Shown here: in pieces, positions 1 through 8,869 of the stretch
Position numbering within the stretch: position 1 is the first letter of the stretch
Layout of the letters: each line of letters starts with the position of its first letter
NCBI RefSeq assembly: GCF_014836985.1
Contig: NZ_JACSPU010000004.1
Span: 62,001 to 126,000, forward strand
DNA from: Planococcus wigleyi
GTDB taxonomy: Bacteria > Bacillota > Bacilli > Bacillales_A > Planococcaceae
Direction: 5' to 3'
DNA: 64,000 nucleotides
Notes under the pieces: generated by a model
Seen by the model: the letters and a program-made list of their open reading frames with translations, nothing else
Told to the model about the DNA's origin: nothing
Database searches by the model: none
Made by a program: the position numbers and the translations under genes

Positions 1-902
1 TCGATGGATTTGATTTGGGGTTGCCGGAACGCACCGGTACCTACGTGATTGATGAAGAGCACTTGACTCTAGTGGATACCGGGCCAAGCCCTTCAGTCAA
101 ACATGTCAAAAAAGGGCTGGCTGATTTAGGCTTCACATTGGAAGACGTCGAATACATAATCGTCACCCACGTTCATCTGGATCATTCCGGAGGGGCCGGG
201 CTATTGCTTCAGGATTGCCCGAACGCACAAGTGGTGGTGCATCCAAAAGGTGCACGGCACCTGTCAGACCCGAGCCGCCTGATTGCTGGTGCACAGATGG
301 TGTACGGAGAACAGTTCGACCAATTGTTTGCTCCGATTGTCGCTATTCCAGAAGACCGTCTGCTCATCAAGACAGAAGGAGAGGGCCTTGAGATTGGTGC
401 AGCGTGTACGCTTGAATTCTGGGATACCCCAGGACACGCCAATCACCATTTCAGTATATACGATCCAATCAGCAACGGAATTTTCGCAGGCGATACAGTG
501 GGCATCCGCTACGATCAATTGGTAAGGGAAGGCATCGATCTTTATCTGCCGTCCACTTCGCCCAATCAATTTAATCCCGAAGCTATGCAAGATGCCATTG
601 AACGCATGTCAAATGCCAAACTGGACGCCATCTACTATGGCCATTTTAGCCAAACCGATCAACCCGAAGCTGCACTTCGCCAATCCGAAAGATGGCTGAA
701 GGTATTTGTTGAAGAAGGTCAAGCCGCCTACACTGCAGGACTGGCGCCTGAAGAACTCGCTGAACGGTTGTTTAACCGGGTTCAAGATTATTTAAGGACT
801 CAAAACGTAGCGGACGACCACGAAGTTTATCCGTATATCCGCTTGGATATGCAAGTCAGTTCCATGGGGATTTTGGATACATTAGCAAAACAGCAACGAT
901 GA
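1..902 (+). CDS. MBL-fold metallohydrolase, 5' end outside window
   Basis: The reading frame is open to the first base of the window, so the N-terminus is missing; a TTG at 15 is not the true start. The protein carries the zinc-binding signature THVHLDHSG, a GHANHHFS segment with the next metal histidine, and GDTVG with the bridging aspartate, which define the metallo-beta-lactamase fold. About 295 residues remain. The helical C-terminal part after the MBL core resembles a common Bacillota subfamily of unassigned hydrolases. Substrate unknown: a thioester or glyoxalase II-like role is possible but not shown. A terminator follows directly and the next gene has its own promoter, so this is the end of its transcription unit. 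Confidence 0.9.
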   Translation, partial: DGFDLGLPERTGTYVIDEEHLTLVDTGPSPSVKHVKKGLADLGFTLEDVEYIIVTHVHLDHSGGAGLLLQDCPNAQVVVHPKGARHLSDPSRLIAGAQMVYGEQFDQLFAPIVAIPEDRLLIKTEGEGLEIGAACTLEFWDTPGHANHHFSIYDPISNGIFAGDTVGIRYDQLVREGIDLYLPSTSPNQFNPEAMQDAIERMSNAKLDAIYYGHFSQTDQPEAALRQSERWLKVFVEEGQAAYTAGLAPEELAERLFNRVQDYLRTQNVADDHEVYPYIRLDMQVSSMGILDTLAKQQR

Positions 903-930
903 ACCTGTGCTTATGCACAGGTTTTTTTAT
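903..930 (+). terminator. Intrinsic terminator after MBL gene
   Basis: A 9-bp stem (aacctgtgc/gcacaggtt) with a ttat loop is followed by a T run. It starts right after the MBL stop codon. Confidence 0.9.
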
Positions 931-980
931 GTTTGGAATGCTTCGGTTTAACAAAACAGCCGGTTAGAAACCGGTCCTGG

Positions 981-1005
981 GATTAAAGAAACCGAGAGCG
1001 GGTAT
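981..1005 (+). promoter_or_regulatory. SigmaB-like promoter for small hydrophilic protein
   Basis: GATTAA (981-986), a 13-base spacer and a perfect GGGTAT (1000-1005) match the general-stress sigmaB consensus GTTTAA-N12-15-GGGTAT with one mismatch. It lies 37 bases upstream of the start codon at 1042, with a good ribosome site between them. Confidence 0.55.
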
Positions 1006-1041
1006 CTTAAGAATAACAATGGCTAAAAGGAGTGGAGACAA

Positions 1042-1218
1042 ATGGCACAAGACGATAGAAAAAATAAAGATGAAAAAGAACAAGAAAAAGAACAATTCAC
1101 CGGAACCCCTGAACAGCAGTTTCCAGATCTTGAAGCTGAAGACAAACAGGACCGCCAGAAAGAACAGTACGAAGACACAGCCGAAACAGGCAAAAAAAAT
1201 TCGGCTTCCAATGAATAA
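1042..1218 (+). CDS. Small hydrophilic charged protein, 58 aa
   Basis: ATG at 1042 is preceded by AAAGGAG (1025-1031, 10 bases upstream). The 58-residue product is almost entirely Glu, Lys, Gln, Asp, Asn, Thr and Ser, has no predicted membrane segment and no cysteine, and is probably disordered. A lysine/glutamate-rich N-terminus is followed by a Pro/Gln-containing middle and an acidic C-terminus. The sigmaB-like promoter upstream and the hairpin downstream make it a single-gene unit. It resembles in style the small hydrophilic stress proteins of Bacilli, but I do not recognise a named family. The start and frame are well supported; the function is inferred only from the promoter. Confidence 0.7.
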   Translation: MAQDDRKNKDEKEQEKEQFTGTPEQQFPDLEAEDKQDRQKEQYEDTAETGKKNSASNE

Positions 1219-1236
1219 GTCTGTCATGCTACACAG

Positions 1237-1395
1237 ATGAATAATTATTCATATCATAGAAAGACGCAGGGGAAAGATCTCTGCGTCTTTCTATGTATTC
1301 AAAATCTATTTATGAATAATTTATTCAATAGGGTCGAAAGATGAATATTTATTATTCGTAAAAGGCGGGATTGAATTGAATGAATTATTCAAAAT
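1237..1395. repeat. Cluster of TGAATAA/TTATTCA palindromic motifs
   Basis: The gap between the small hydrophilic gene and yoxD holds a perfect 16-bp palindrome, atgaataattattcat (1237-1252). It is followed by three further GAATAA...TTATTC-type motifs at about 1313-1328, 1341-1359 and 1377-1391. Apart from the hairpin at 1255-1295 no gene is visible here. Similar motifs recur in other gaps of this window (near 46,970-46,990, 58,690-58,720 and 58,827-58,856). They could be operator sites or simply AT-rich spacer. Confidence 0.4.
1255..1295 (+). terminator. Hairpin terminator after small hydrophilic gene
   Basis: A 15-bp perfect inverted repeat (catagaaagacgcag and its complement) flanks an 11-base loop. 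The 3' arm is T-rich but there is no long separate T run, so termination is likely rather than certain. Confidence 0.6.
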
Positions 1396-1435
1396 GAAAA
1401 ACCCCTTGAAGTGGAATATTTTTTCTTTTGGTCCT

Positions 1436-1462
1436 GTTTATTCATTTGCCTATTAAGGGTAA
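1436..1462 (+). promoter_or_regulatory. Possible sigmaB-like promoter of yoxD
   Basis: GTTTAT (1436-1441), 15 bases, GGGTAA (1457-1462): each box is one base off the sigmaB consensus. It lies about 100 bases upstream of the yoxD start. Tentative. Confidence 0.35.
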
Positions 1463-1561
1463 AGGGGAAATACGAACTGATTACGGATTAGCTGTTTTGT
1501 TCGCCGTAAAGAATTTTATAAAAATCAACTGGAACATATTTTGAGAGGTGGAGTTTGGGCT

Positions 1562-2281
1562 ATGCAATTACTGACGGAGAAAACGGCTTTTATAACAGGA
1601 GCGGGAAAAGGAATTGGACGTGCAACGGCGCTGGCTTTGGCCAATGAAGGCGTCAACGTCGGTTTGATCGCCCGCACAGAAGCGGATTTAACGAAGTTGG
1701 CGGCGGAGATCAAGTCATTGCGAGGCCGTGTGGCTTATGCAGTGGCAGATGTTTCTGACCTTCAGCAAGTGGAAGCCGCCATTGAAAAGTTGACAGATGA
1801 ACTTGGAACAGCCGATATATTGATCAATAATGCCGGCATCGGCAAATACGGCTCATTTTTGGAGTTGGCGCCGGAAGAATGGAAACGAGTCATCGATGTG
1901 AACTTGATGGGCATGTATTATGTCACTCGGACGGTACTGCCCCAATTGATAGAGAAGAACGGGGGAGACATCATCAACATTTCTTCCAGTTCAGGTTTGC
2001 GGGGGACAGCAGGTTCGAGCGCCTACAGTGCTTCGAAATTTGGTGTACTCGGCATGACAGAATCATTGTCTCAGGAAGTCCGCAAACATAATATCCGTGT
2101 CTTTGCTTTGACGCCGAGCCGTGTGGTGACGGATTTGACGTATAAAGAAGGAGAGACCGATGAGGAAAAAGAGAAATTCATGCATCCAGAGGATCTGGCG
2201 GAATATATGGTTGCGCAATTGAAGCTGCATCCTCGGATCTTTATTCCGACATCGAGCCAATGGGCGACTAATCCATTTTAA
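1562..2281 (+). CDS. yoxD: SDR-family oxidoreductase (YoxD-like)
   Basis: A classical short-chain dehydrogenase/reductase of 239 residues. The NAD(P)-binding glycine motif [11 protein letters not shown] is near residue 13, NNAG near 85, the catalytic serine sits in NISSSSG, and the catalytic pair is YSASK. The C-terminal region with [13 protein letters not shown] matches what I remember of B. subtilis YoxD, a 3-oxoacyl-ACP-reductase-like protein of unproven substrate. I place the start at ATG 1562 because GAGGTGG (1545-1551) is 10 bases upstream; an in-frame TTG at 1541 lacks a ribosome site. It is a monocistronic unit with its own terminator. Confidence 0.9.
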   Translation: MQLLTEKTAFITGAGKGIGRATALALANEGVNVGLIARTEADLTKLAAEIKSLRGRVAYAVADVSDLQQVEAAIEKLTDELGTADILINNAGIGKYGSFLELAPEEWKRVIDVNLMGMYYVTRTVLPQLIEKNGGDIINISSSSGLRGTAGSSAYSASKFGVLGMTESLSQEVRKHNIRVFALTPSRVVTDLTYKEGETDEEKEKFMHPEDLAEYMVAQLKLHPRIFIPTSSQWATNPF

Positions 2282-2284
2282 TTC

Positions 2285-2326
2285 AAAAAAAACGAGCTGA
2301 GGGAATTTTCCCTCGGCTCGTTTTTA
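2285..2326. terminator. Bidirectional terminator between yoxD and ptsI
   Basis: The stem cgagctgaggga/tccctcggctcg is flanked by an A run on one side and a T run on the other, so it can stop both convergent transcripts. It touches the ptsI stop codon. Confidence 0.92.
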
Positions 2327-4042
2327 GTTATTGGAAAGGTTGGTGACGTAATCTTCAACTTCCTGGGAAGTGCTGAGCGCCAGGATGCGGTCTGTGTGCT
2401 GTGCCATTTCAGCTTTGGAAAGCTTGCTGATCTGGGAACGTGCTTTTAGAATCGAAGAAGCGCTCATTGAGAACTCATCCAAGCCTAAGCCGAGAAGAAT
2501 CGGGATGGCGATTTCGTCTCCCGCCATTTCTCCGCACATGCCGGTCCATTTGCCTTCGCGGTGAGAAGCGTCGATGACCATTTTCACCAGGCGCAGGATA
2601 GCCGGGTTGAATGGCTGGTACAAATACGACACGCTTTCATTCATACGGTCTGCGGCCATGGTGTACTGGATCAAATCGTTGGTGCCGATCGAGAAGAAAT
2701 CGACTTCTTTGGCGAACGTATCCGCCATGACAGCGGTTGATGGTATTTCAACCATGATGCCGACTTCGATTGACTCACTTACTTCAATGCCTTTAGCCTG
2801 AAGTTTCGCTTTTTCCTCTACTAACAAAGCTTTCGCTTCGCGGAATTCATCCAGCGTCGCGATCATCGGGAACATGATTTTCAAGTTGCCGTGGACGCTG
2901 GCACGAAGCAACGCACGCAGCTGCGTACGGAACATGTCCGGCATTTCCAGGCATAAACGAATGGCGCGCAAGCCAAGGAACGGGTTGAGTTCTTTTGGCA
3001 GATCCAAGTAAGACAGCTCTTTGTCGCCGCCGATATCCAAGGTGCGGACAACGGTCGGTTTGCCTTCCATGCCTTTTAAAACGCTGGCATAAGCTTCGAC
3101 TTGCTCATCTTCCGTCGGAAACTGGTCGCGGCCCATATACAGGAATTCCGTGCGGTATAAGCCGATTGCTTCGCCGCCATTATCGAGGACGCCGGCAATG
3201 TCTTTTGGTGTTCCGATATTGGCGCCGATTTCAACGGCCTGGCCGTCAGAGGAAACCGTCGCTTCGTTCTTCATTTTGGCCCATTCGGTTTTTTGTTCGT
3301 CATAAGCCGCTTGCTTGTTTTGGTATTCTTCGATGACGCTGTCTTCCGGATCGATTAAAATCGTTCCATCCAATCCATCCACAATGACGGTCATGCCGTT
3401 CTGGATATCCGCCATGGCGGTTTTCGCTCCGACCACTGCCGGGATTTCCAGCGTCCGTGCCAGAATTGCCGAGTGGGAAGTGCGCCCGCCGATGTCCGTA
3501 ATAAAACCTTTGACGAACTGGGCATTCAACTGAACGGTATCAGAAGGCGTCAAATCTTCCGCGATGATAATGACTTCATCGGAAATCATGCTCGGGCTTT
3601 GGATGGTGACACCCAAGAGGTGAGCCAACACCCGTTTTCTGACGTCGCGGATATCCGCAGCGCGTTCTTTCATGTAATCATTGTCCATCGCCTCAAACAT
3701 GGAAATGAACATGTCTGTAGTTTCCTGCAATGCAAACTCTGCATTGACGTGGTCAGTGGTGATTCGTTCTGTAATCGGTCCGACCAGTTCAGGATCGCTC
3801 AAGACCAGCAAGTGGGCACCGAAAATCGCCGCTTCTTTATCGCTGATCGTTTCAGCCGTTTTCTTTTGGATCACTTCCAGTTCCGCAATGGATTTTTCCA
3901 ATGCAGAAGTCATTCGTTCCAATTCGCTGTCGATATCCGAAACTGTCCGTTTATCAACATTCAATACCGGATTTTCCAAGCGAAAAGCTTTAGCGATGGC
4001 TATCCCATTCGATGCTGCAATTCCGGACATTGTTTTTGTCAT
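2324..4042 (-). CDS. ptsI: Phosphoenolpyruvate-protein phosphotransferase (PTS enzyme I)
   Basis: Cytoplasmic enzyme I of the sugar phosphotransferase system, which autophosphorylates from PEP and passes the phosphate to HPr. It is full length at 572 residues. The phosphohistidine motif GGRTSHSAI puts the active histidine at residue 190. The PEP-binding half carries [11 protein letters not shown], the [11 protein letters not shown] motif and the catalytic cysteine in GMCGEMAGD. Its ATG overlaps the ptsH stop by four bases (ATGA), so the pair is translationally coupled, as in other Bacillota. It ends at a shared terminator with yoxD. Confidence 0.98.
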   Translation of the reverse strand: MTKTMSGIAASNGIAIAKAFRLENPVLNVDKRTVSDIDSELERMTSALEKSIAELEVIQKKTAETISDKEAAIFGAHLLVLSDPELVGPITERITTDHVNAEFALQETTDMFISMFEAMDNDYMKERAADIRDVRKRVLAHLLGVTIQSPSMISDEVIIIAEDLTPSDTVQLNAQFVKGFITDIGGRTSHSAILARTLEIPAVVGAKTAMADIQNGMTVIVDGLDGTILIDPEDSVIEEYQNKQAAYDEQKTEWAKMKNEATVSSDGQAVEIGANIGTPKDIAGVLDNGGEAIGLYRTEFLYMGRDQFPTEDEQVEAYASVLKGMEGKPTVVRTLDIGGDKELSYLDLPKELNPFLGLRAIRLCLEMPDMFRTQLRALLRASVHGNLKIMFPMIATLDEFREAKALLVEEKAKLQAKGIEVSESIEVGIMVEIPSTAVMADTFAKEVDFFSIGTNDLIQYTMAADRMNESVSYLYQPFNPAILRLVKMVIDASHREGKWTGMCGEMAGDEIAIPILLGLGLDEFSMSASSILKARSQISKLSKAEMAQHTDRILALSTSQEVEDYVTNLSNN

Positions 4043-4308
4043 GGGGTTGAAATCCCTTCAGACTGCATGACGGCTGCTGCTTTCTCAATGGCTTCGTTTT
4101 CGTCTTCTCCATCAGCTGCGATGGTGACTACTGAACCACTAGGAACGCCTAGCGACATAACACCCAAGATTGATTTAAGGTTCACTTTTTTACCTTTATG
4201 TTCGATTGTGATGTCTGATTTGAATTTTGATACGGCTCCAACCAATGCGGAAGCCGGACGTGCGTGCATACCTGCTTCATCTGTAATTGTGAATTGTTTT
4301 TCGACCAT
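4039..4308 (-). CDS. ptsH: Phosphocarrier protein HPr
   Basis: HPr of 89 residues, the phosphate shuttle between enzyme I and the sugar-specific enzymes II. Histidine 15 lies in GMHARPAS, the enzyme I phosphorylation site, and serine 46 in LKSILGV is the HPr kinase site used in CcpA-mediated catabolite control. Both are intact. The start is ATG 4308, preceded by AAGGAGG; an upstream in-frame start would add a non-homologous leader. It is the first gene of ptsHI, divergent from the fructose operon, an arrangement that lets the two units share the 200-base control region. Confidence 0.97.
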   Translation of the reverse strand: MVEKQFTITDEAGMHARPASALVGAVSKFKSDITIEHKGKKVNLKSILGVMSLGVPSGSVVTIAADGEDENEAIEKAAAVMQSEGISTP

Positions 4309-4510
4309 GATTGATTTCCTCCTTTTGTAAGTGCAATCGTTTTTTAGCATTCTTCTGACCGTTCATGCCGTTCATGACGGTTTTTGAGCGGATAACCATA
4401 AGAGAAGTACGTTTTTGATTGCTTATGAACGATTATGATTGATTGTGGAAGCGATTTCAAGTAGTATCTATTTAACAGAACTTTTACTCTATTAAAAAGA
4501 AGGTGATTAC
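4309..4510. promoter_or_regulatory. Divergent ptsH/fruR control region with cre box
   Basis: The sequence tggaagcgatttca (4446-4459) matches 13 of 14 positions of the CcpA catabolite-response element TGWAANCGNTNWCA. Two direct copies of ccgttcatg (4359-4367, 4368-4376), and the related tatgaacgattatg further right, are candidate FruR (DeoR-family) operators; that role is inferred. No clear sigmaA -35/-10 pair could be fixed by eye. Confidence 0.7.
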
Positions 4511-5263
4511 TTGTTGACCAACGAACGGCATGCCTACATTTTGCGGCTGTTGGATGAAAAACAGACCGTCAAAATCCAGGAGCTGGTGGAATCGACAGGT
4601 GCGTCAGAATCGACGATCCGAAGGGATTTGACGGATCTTGAACAGTCTCGAAAACTGGAACGCGTTTTCGGCGGAGCGATTCTGCCGGGTCAAAACCTGC
4701 TGGAACCCAGCATCAAAGACAAATCGACGCAATTCCTGGATGAAAAAATCAGGATTGCGGAATTTGCTTCTTCTTTTGTCCAGCAGGGAGACAGCGTTTT
4801 CCTGGATGCGGGTACCACGACCTTTCAACTGATTCCGTTTCTGAAAGACAAGGATCTGGTGGTCGTCACGAACGGGCTAACGCTTGTCGAAGCCCTGAAC
4901 GACCAAGGCATCACCACTTACTTGACCGGCGGGTTGATGAAACCAAGAACCGGCGCCTTTGTCGGTTCCCATACCATCCAAGCTTTGCAGAACTACCGCT
5001 TCGACATCTGCTTTCTTGGAATCAATGGATTCCATGCGGATTACGGCTATACGACACCGGACCCCGAAGAAGCAGCTGTCAAGCAACTGGCCAGTTCCCT
5101 GGCCAAAAAAACCTATGCGCTCGCTGATCACTCCAAAGCCAATAAAATCAGTTTTGCCAAGATTATGGATTTGGACCGCGCCACTTTAATTGTAGATGAA
5201 ATTTCCAAAGAAGCCAATGCTGGGCTTGAAAAAAAGACAACAGTAAAGGTTGTGGACCGATGA
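4511..5263 (+). CDS. fruR: DeoR-family repressor of the fructose operon
   Basis: A 250-residue DeoR/GlpR-type regulator. The N-terminal winged helix-turn-helix contains the family signature VESTGASESTIRRDLTDLE (about residues 23-41). The C-terminal part is the sugar-phosphate-sensing domain, with AGTTTF and the TNG...TGG...GS elements. In homologous fru operons the effector is fructose 1-phosphate. The start is TTG 4511 with AGAAGGTGA just upstream; a second TTG follows directly. Its stop overlaps the fruK ATG (ATGA), so repressor, kinase and transporter form one operon. Confidence 0.93.
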   Translation: MLTNERHAYILRLLDEKQTVKIQELVESTGASESTIRRDLTDLEQSRKLERVFGGAILPGQNLLEPSIKDKSTQFLDEKIRIAEFASSFVQQGDSVFLDAGTTTFQLIPFLKDKDLVVVTNGLTLVEALNDQGITTYLTGGLMKPRTGAFVGSHTIQALQNYRFDICFLGINGFHADYGYTTPDPEEAAVKQLASSLAKKTYALADHSKANKISFAKIMDLDRATLIVDEISKEANAGLEKKTTVKVVDR

Positions 5264-6192
5264 TTTACACCTGTACCATTACACCATCCATTGACTACAC
5301 AGTATATGTACCCGAATTCAGGAGCGGAAAACTGAACCGCTCTGACGAAGTCTACTATTACCCGGGAGGAAAAGGCATCAACGTGTCCCGCGTCTTAAAG
5401 CGCCTCGGCGTCTCCAATCAAGCACTCGGCTATGCCGGCGGCTTTACGGGGCATTATATAGAGGAGTTTCTGAAAAATGAAGGGGTCGATGCTGATTTTA
5501 TCCAAACTTCGGAAATCACCCGCATCAACGTCAAAATCAAATCGGACGAGGAAACCGAACTGAACGGGCCTGGCCCTGAATTGAACGGCGATCAGCTGGA
5601 TGCGTTAACTGAAAAAGTTCGTTTGATGGCAGAAGGCGACTGGTTCATTTTAGCCGGCAGCCTGCCCGGTTCCATTGATTCGGCTTATTTCCTGGAGCTC
5701 GCGAACATCTGTGCAGCCAATCAAGTGCATTTTGTACTCGACACTTCAGGGCCTGCATTGAAAAGCCTTCTGGCCGCTCCGGTCTTTCTGGTCAAACCTA
5801 ATCAACAGGAGCTGGGCGAATTGTTCGATGTGAAAATCAGCACAGTGGCAGAAGCTTTCCGCTACGCCAAAAAACTGGTGGACCAAAATACGGACCATGT
5901 CATCGTATCCATGGGAGGCGAAGGGGCACTTATGGTAACCCAAGACGGTGCCTGGCTGGCCAAAGCGCCACGAGGACAAGTCGTCAACACCGTCGGTTCG
6001 GGTGATTCGCTGGTATCGGGGTTCATTGCTTCCTACACCGCACAACGCGATCCACTGGAAGCTTTCCGATACGGAGTGGCAAGCGGCTCCGCCACCGCTT
6101 TCCGGTCCGATCTTTGCCGCTTTGAAGATGTTGAAAACCTGTTGGGCCAAGTTGAGATTTATCCATTCGAAGAAAAGGGTGTGACTCCATGA
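5260..6192 (+). CDS. fruK: 1-phosphofructokinase
   Basis: A PfkB/ribokinase-family kinase of 310 residues that converts fructose 1-phosphate, delivered by FruA, into fructose 1,6-bisphosphate. The N-terminal substrate region has PSIDYT and the PGGKGINVSRVL signature (about residues 38-49). The C-terminal NTVGSGDSLVSGF carries the anion hole and the catalytic aspartate. It overlaps fruR upstream and fruA downstream, each by four bases. The length is normal for FruK; the context separates it from tagatose-6-phosphate kinase LacC, which has similar motifs. Confidence 0.96.
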   Translation: MIYTCTITPSIDYTVYVPEFRSGKLNRSDEVYYYPGGKGINVSRVLKRLGVSNQALGYAGGFTGHYIEEFLKNEGVDADFIQTSEITRINVKIKSDEETELNGPGPELNGDQLDALTEKVRLMAEGDWFILAGSLPGSIDSAYFLELANICAANQVHFVLDTSGPALKSLLAAPVFLVKPNQQELGELFDVKISTVAEAFRYAKKLVDQNTDHVIVSMGGEGALMVTQDGAWLAKAPRGQVVNTVGSGDSLVSGFIASYTAQRDPLEAFRYGVASGSATAFRSDLCRFEDVENLLGQVEIYPFEEKGVTP

Positions 6193-8102
6193 AAATTACG
6201 CAGCTGTTAACTGAAGAAACCATTATCCTAAACCTATCCGCTACAACCAAACAACAAGTGCTTGAAGAACTGGCTTCCCAACTGGAACGTGCCGGCAAAT
6301 TAGCGGATAGAACCGCATTCATTTCAGCCATCCTGGAGCGCGAGAGCCAAAGCACAACGGGCATCGGCGACGGCATCGCCATTCCGCATGCCAAATCAGC
6401 TGCGGTCAAATCGCCGGCCATCGCGTTTGGCCGTTCGTCTGAAGGGCTGGACTTTGAATCGCTCGACGGCCAGCCAGCAAATCTGTTCTTCATGATCGCT
6501 GCCAGTGAAGGCGCCAATGATGACCATTTGGAAGCGCTGTCCCGTCTTGCAACTTTCCTGATGGATGACAAGTTCCGCACCAATATCCTGGCAGCCCAGT
6601 CCAAGCAGGAAGTGCTGGAAGTGATTTCCGCCAAAGAAGCTTCTCTGGAAGAACCGGAAGAAGCGGCAGAAAACATTCCCGCTGACAGCACACAGAAAAA
6701 AATCCTGGCCGTCACGGCATGTCCGACAGGGATCGCGCACACGTACATGGCTGCAGAAAAACTCAACGAACGCGCGAAAGAGCTGGGCATCGCTTTGAAA
6801 GTGGAAACCAACGGATCGAGCGGCGTCAAGAACCGGTTGACTGATGAAGACATCGCTGGAGCGGATGCCATCATCGTGGCGGCAGACACCAAAGTGGAAA
6901 TGAGCCGTTTCAACGGCAAACCGGTTATTCAGACGGGTGTCGGCAAAGCCATTTATGAAACGGATACTCTTTTGAACCGCGCCGTAACGGGCGATGCCCC
7001 CACCTACAAACATGACAAGTCGAAAGACGAAGCGGATGCAGGCGAAACCAAAGGCGGCTTCTATAAGCATTTGATGAACGGGGTATCGAATATGCTGCCG
7101 TTCGTTGTCGGAGGCGGTATCCTAATTGCCATCTCGTTTTTCTGGGGCATCAACGCGTCAAATCCTGACAGTCCTGAATACAATGAATTCGCGGCTATGC
7201 TGAATACCATCGGCGGCGGCAATGCTTTCTTCCTGATGGTTCCGGTACTTGCCGGATTTATCGCCATGAGCATCGCAGACCGTCCCGGATTTGCACCAGG
7301 TATGATTGGCGGATTGATTGCCATCACAGTTACGGGTGTTGAAGAAGCGAGCGGCGGTTCCGGATTCCTTGGCGGATTGATCGCCGGGTTCCTGGCCGGT
7401 TACGTGACGCTATTGGTCAAAAAAGTATTTGCCGGACTGCCGAACTCCTTAGAAGGCTTGAAACCGGTCCTGTTTTACCCGGTCTTTGCGATTGCCATCA
7501 CCGGCATCATCATGATGCTCGTCAACCCGCAGCTGACTAAAGTCTACACAGCGATTTCAGCGTTTCTTGAAAGCCTGGGCGGCACGAACCTGGTGCTCGT
7601 CGGCTTGTTGTTAGGCGGCATGATGGCCATCGATATGGGTGGTCCCATCAATAAGGCAGCTTATACATTCGGCATCGCAATGCTGGATGCGCAAAACTTC
7701 AATTTCATGGCGACGGTCATGGCGGCCGGAATGGTTCCGCCGCTGGGCATGGCCATTGCCACAACTTTGTTCAAGAACAAATTCACCAAACCGGAACGCG
7801 AAGCCGGCAAAACGGCTTACGTCCTTGGTGCCTGCTTTATTACTGAAGGCGTCATTCCATTCGCTGCAGCCGACCCGGCACGTGTCATTCCAGCTTCAGT
7901 GGCCGGAGCGGCTGTTACAGGCGCCTTGGTCATGCTGTTTGATATCGGGCTTCGTGCACCTCACGGCGGTGTCTTCGTCATCGGCCTTGTCGACGGCGGC
8001 GTGGCCAGCATCTTGATGTATGTCCTTGCAATTCTTATAGGTGCTGTTGTCACCGCGATTGTTGCCGGGGCATTGAAAAAACGTGTGGCAGTTGCCGCAT
8101 AA
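6189..8102 (+). CDS. fruA: Fructose PTS transporter, fused EIIABC
   Basis: A single 637-residue polypeptide combines three domains. EIIA (about 1-150) has the phosphohistidine H67 in GIGDGIAIPHAKS. EIIB (about 170-270) has the phosphocysteine C178 in AVTACPTGIAHTYMAA. EIIC (about 290-630) is a polytopic membrane domain with GGxxIAISFFWG, MAIDMGGPINKAAY and a C-terminal hydrophobic anchor. It imports fructose and phosphorylates it to fructose 1-phosphate using phosphate from HPr. The A-B-C domain order is typical of Bacillota FruA. It is the last gene of fruRKA, closed by a strong terminator. Confidence 0.97.
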   Translation: MKITQLLTEETIILNLSATTKQQVLEELASQLERAGKLADRTAFISAILERESQSTTGIGDGIAIPHAKSAAVKSPAIAFGRSSEGLDFESLDGQPANLFFMIAASEGANDDHLEALSRLATFLMDDKFRTNILAAQSKQEVLEVISAKEASLEEPEEAAENIPADSTQKKILAVTACPTGIAHTYMAAEKLNERAKELGIALKVETNGSSGVKNRLTDEDIAGADAIIVAADTKVEMSRFNGKPVIQTGVGKAIYETDTLLNRAVTGDAPTYKHDKSKDEADAGETKGGFYKHLMNGVSNMLPFVVGGGILIAISFFWGINASNPDSPEYNEFAAMLNTIGGGNAFFLMVPVLAGFIAMSIADRPGFAPGMIGGLIAITVTGVEEASGGSGFLGGLIAGFLAGYVTLLVKKVFAGLPNSLEGLKPVLFYPVFAIAITGIIMMLVNPQLTKVYTAISAFLESLGGTNLVLVGLLLGGMMAIDMGGPINKAAYTFGIAMLDAQNFNFMATVMAAGMVPPLGMAIATTLFKNKFTKPEREAGKTAYVLGACFITEGVIPFAAADPARVIPASVAGAAVTGALVMLFDIGLRAPHGGVFVIGLVDGGVASILMYVLAILIGAVVTAIVAGALKKRVAVAA

Positions 8103-8108
8103 TGATTA

Positions 8109-8145
8109 ACCGCTTCAGGATTTCTGTCCTGAAGCGGTTTTTTTA
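8109..8145 (+). terminator. Terminator of the fru operon
   Basis: A 12-bp stem (accgcttcagga/tcctgaagcggt) with a six-base loop, followed by seven Ts. Confidence 0.95.
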
Positions 8146-8283
8146 TTTGGTTGCCGTTCCGCAAAATAAATGCTTTAACGCTGTGATTTTGCGTATGATT
8201 CTCCTGCAAAATGGGTATTGAATAATACAATAACACCTACAGGGCGGAGCCGGTTGGCAAAATGGATTAGAAAGAGGTGAAAG

Positions 8284-8436
8284 GACACTGACAGGACACT
8301 GACAGGAGTCACCATATGCAGTGGATCATTTTCAGGGGGAATGACTGTTTTGGCGCATGACCATCCAGGAAAGATTTCATCCGCAGGCATGCTGCTTGCC
8401 GACAAGACACAAGAAACTATACGAAAGGAACGTTAA
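8284..8436 (+). other. Possible small ORF with adjacent tandem duplication
   Basis: A short direct duplication (ggacactgaca, twice, 8284-8306) lies just upstream of an ATG at 8341. That ATG opens a 31-residue frame ending at 8436 and containing TVLAHDHPGKISSAG and LLADKTQ. The G-rich stretch ending at 8340 sits too close to the ATG for an ideal ribosome site. The same frame stays open upstream to 8276 without a start codon. The amino-acid composition is protein-like, but I recognise no family. It may be a small gene or the tail of a decayed one. Confidence 0.25.
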
Positions 8437-8455
8437 GTGGAAGGAGCGGCTAAGA

Positions 8456-8827
8456 ATGAAAACGGCAAGAGATACGGATTTTTTCTGCCAATTTAATGAA
8501 GCATTCTTTCAAGGTGACCGGGAATTCATTGAAGCAAGTATTACTGAAGACGTAGTATGGACCATCGTTGGATCCGAACCGATCAGAGGCAAGCAAGCGT
8601 TTCTTGATGTGGCATTCGGCGTAGAAGAAGGCTATACCAATATGAACTGTACGACTGAACTTTCTTTGACTAATGGCAGGGAAGCGGCGCTAAAAGGAAA
8701 AATGATCAAGAAAGGCGACGGGGATAAACCAAAAATTTACGCTTTTTGTGACTTTTACGTATTGGGTAACGAAGAAGATGGAAAAATAAAGGATATGACC
8801 ACTTTCGTTATCGAATTGAAGGATTAA
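8456..8827 (+). CDS. SnoaL/NTF2-like domain protein
   Basis: A 123-residue single-domain protein of the NTF2-like superfamily. The sequence starts with a helix (FFCQFNEAFFQGDREFIEASI), then EDVVWTIVGSEPIRGKQAF, the typical cone-forming pattern, and ends in beta strands (IYAFCDFYVL, DMTTFVIELKD). Such proteins include small isomerases and many stress-associated proteins of unknown substrate. The start is ATG 8456 behind AAGGAG (8441-8446); an upstream in-frame ATG at 8357 gives an unrelated leader without a ribosome site. Standalone gene with a weak terminator after it. Confidence 0.75.
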   Translation: MKTARDTDFFCQFNEAFFQGDREFIEASITEDVVWTIVGSEPIRGKQAFLDVAFGVEEGYTNMNCTTELSLTNGREAALKGKMIKKGDGDKPKIYAFCDFYVLGNEEDGKIKDMTTFVIELKD

Positions 8828-8838
8828 AGAATTATAAG

Positions 8839-8869
8839 TAACCCTCTGGCGGGAAGCGGAGGGTTTTTA
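8839..8869 (+). terminator. Terminator after NTF2-like gene
   Basis: accctc pairs with gagggt around a 12-base loop, followed by five Ts. Confidence 0.7.

Noticed and set aside
8175..8405. 76-residue minus-strand frame upstream of the NTF2-like gene
   Set aside because: No ribosome site, and the translation shows no fold-like pattern; it is opposite a plus-strand leader region.
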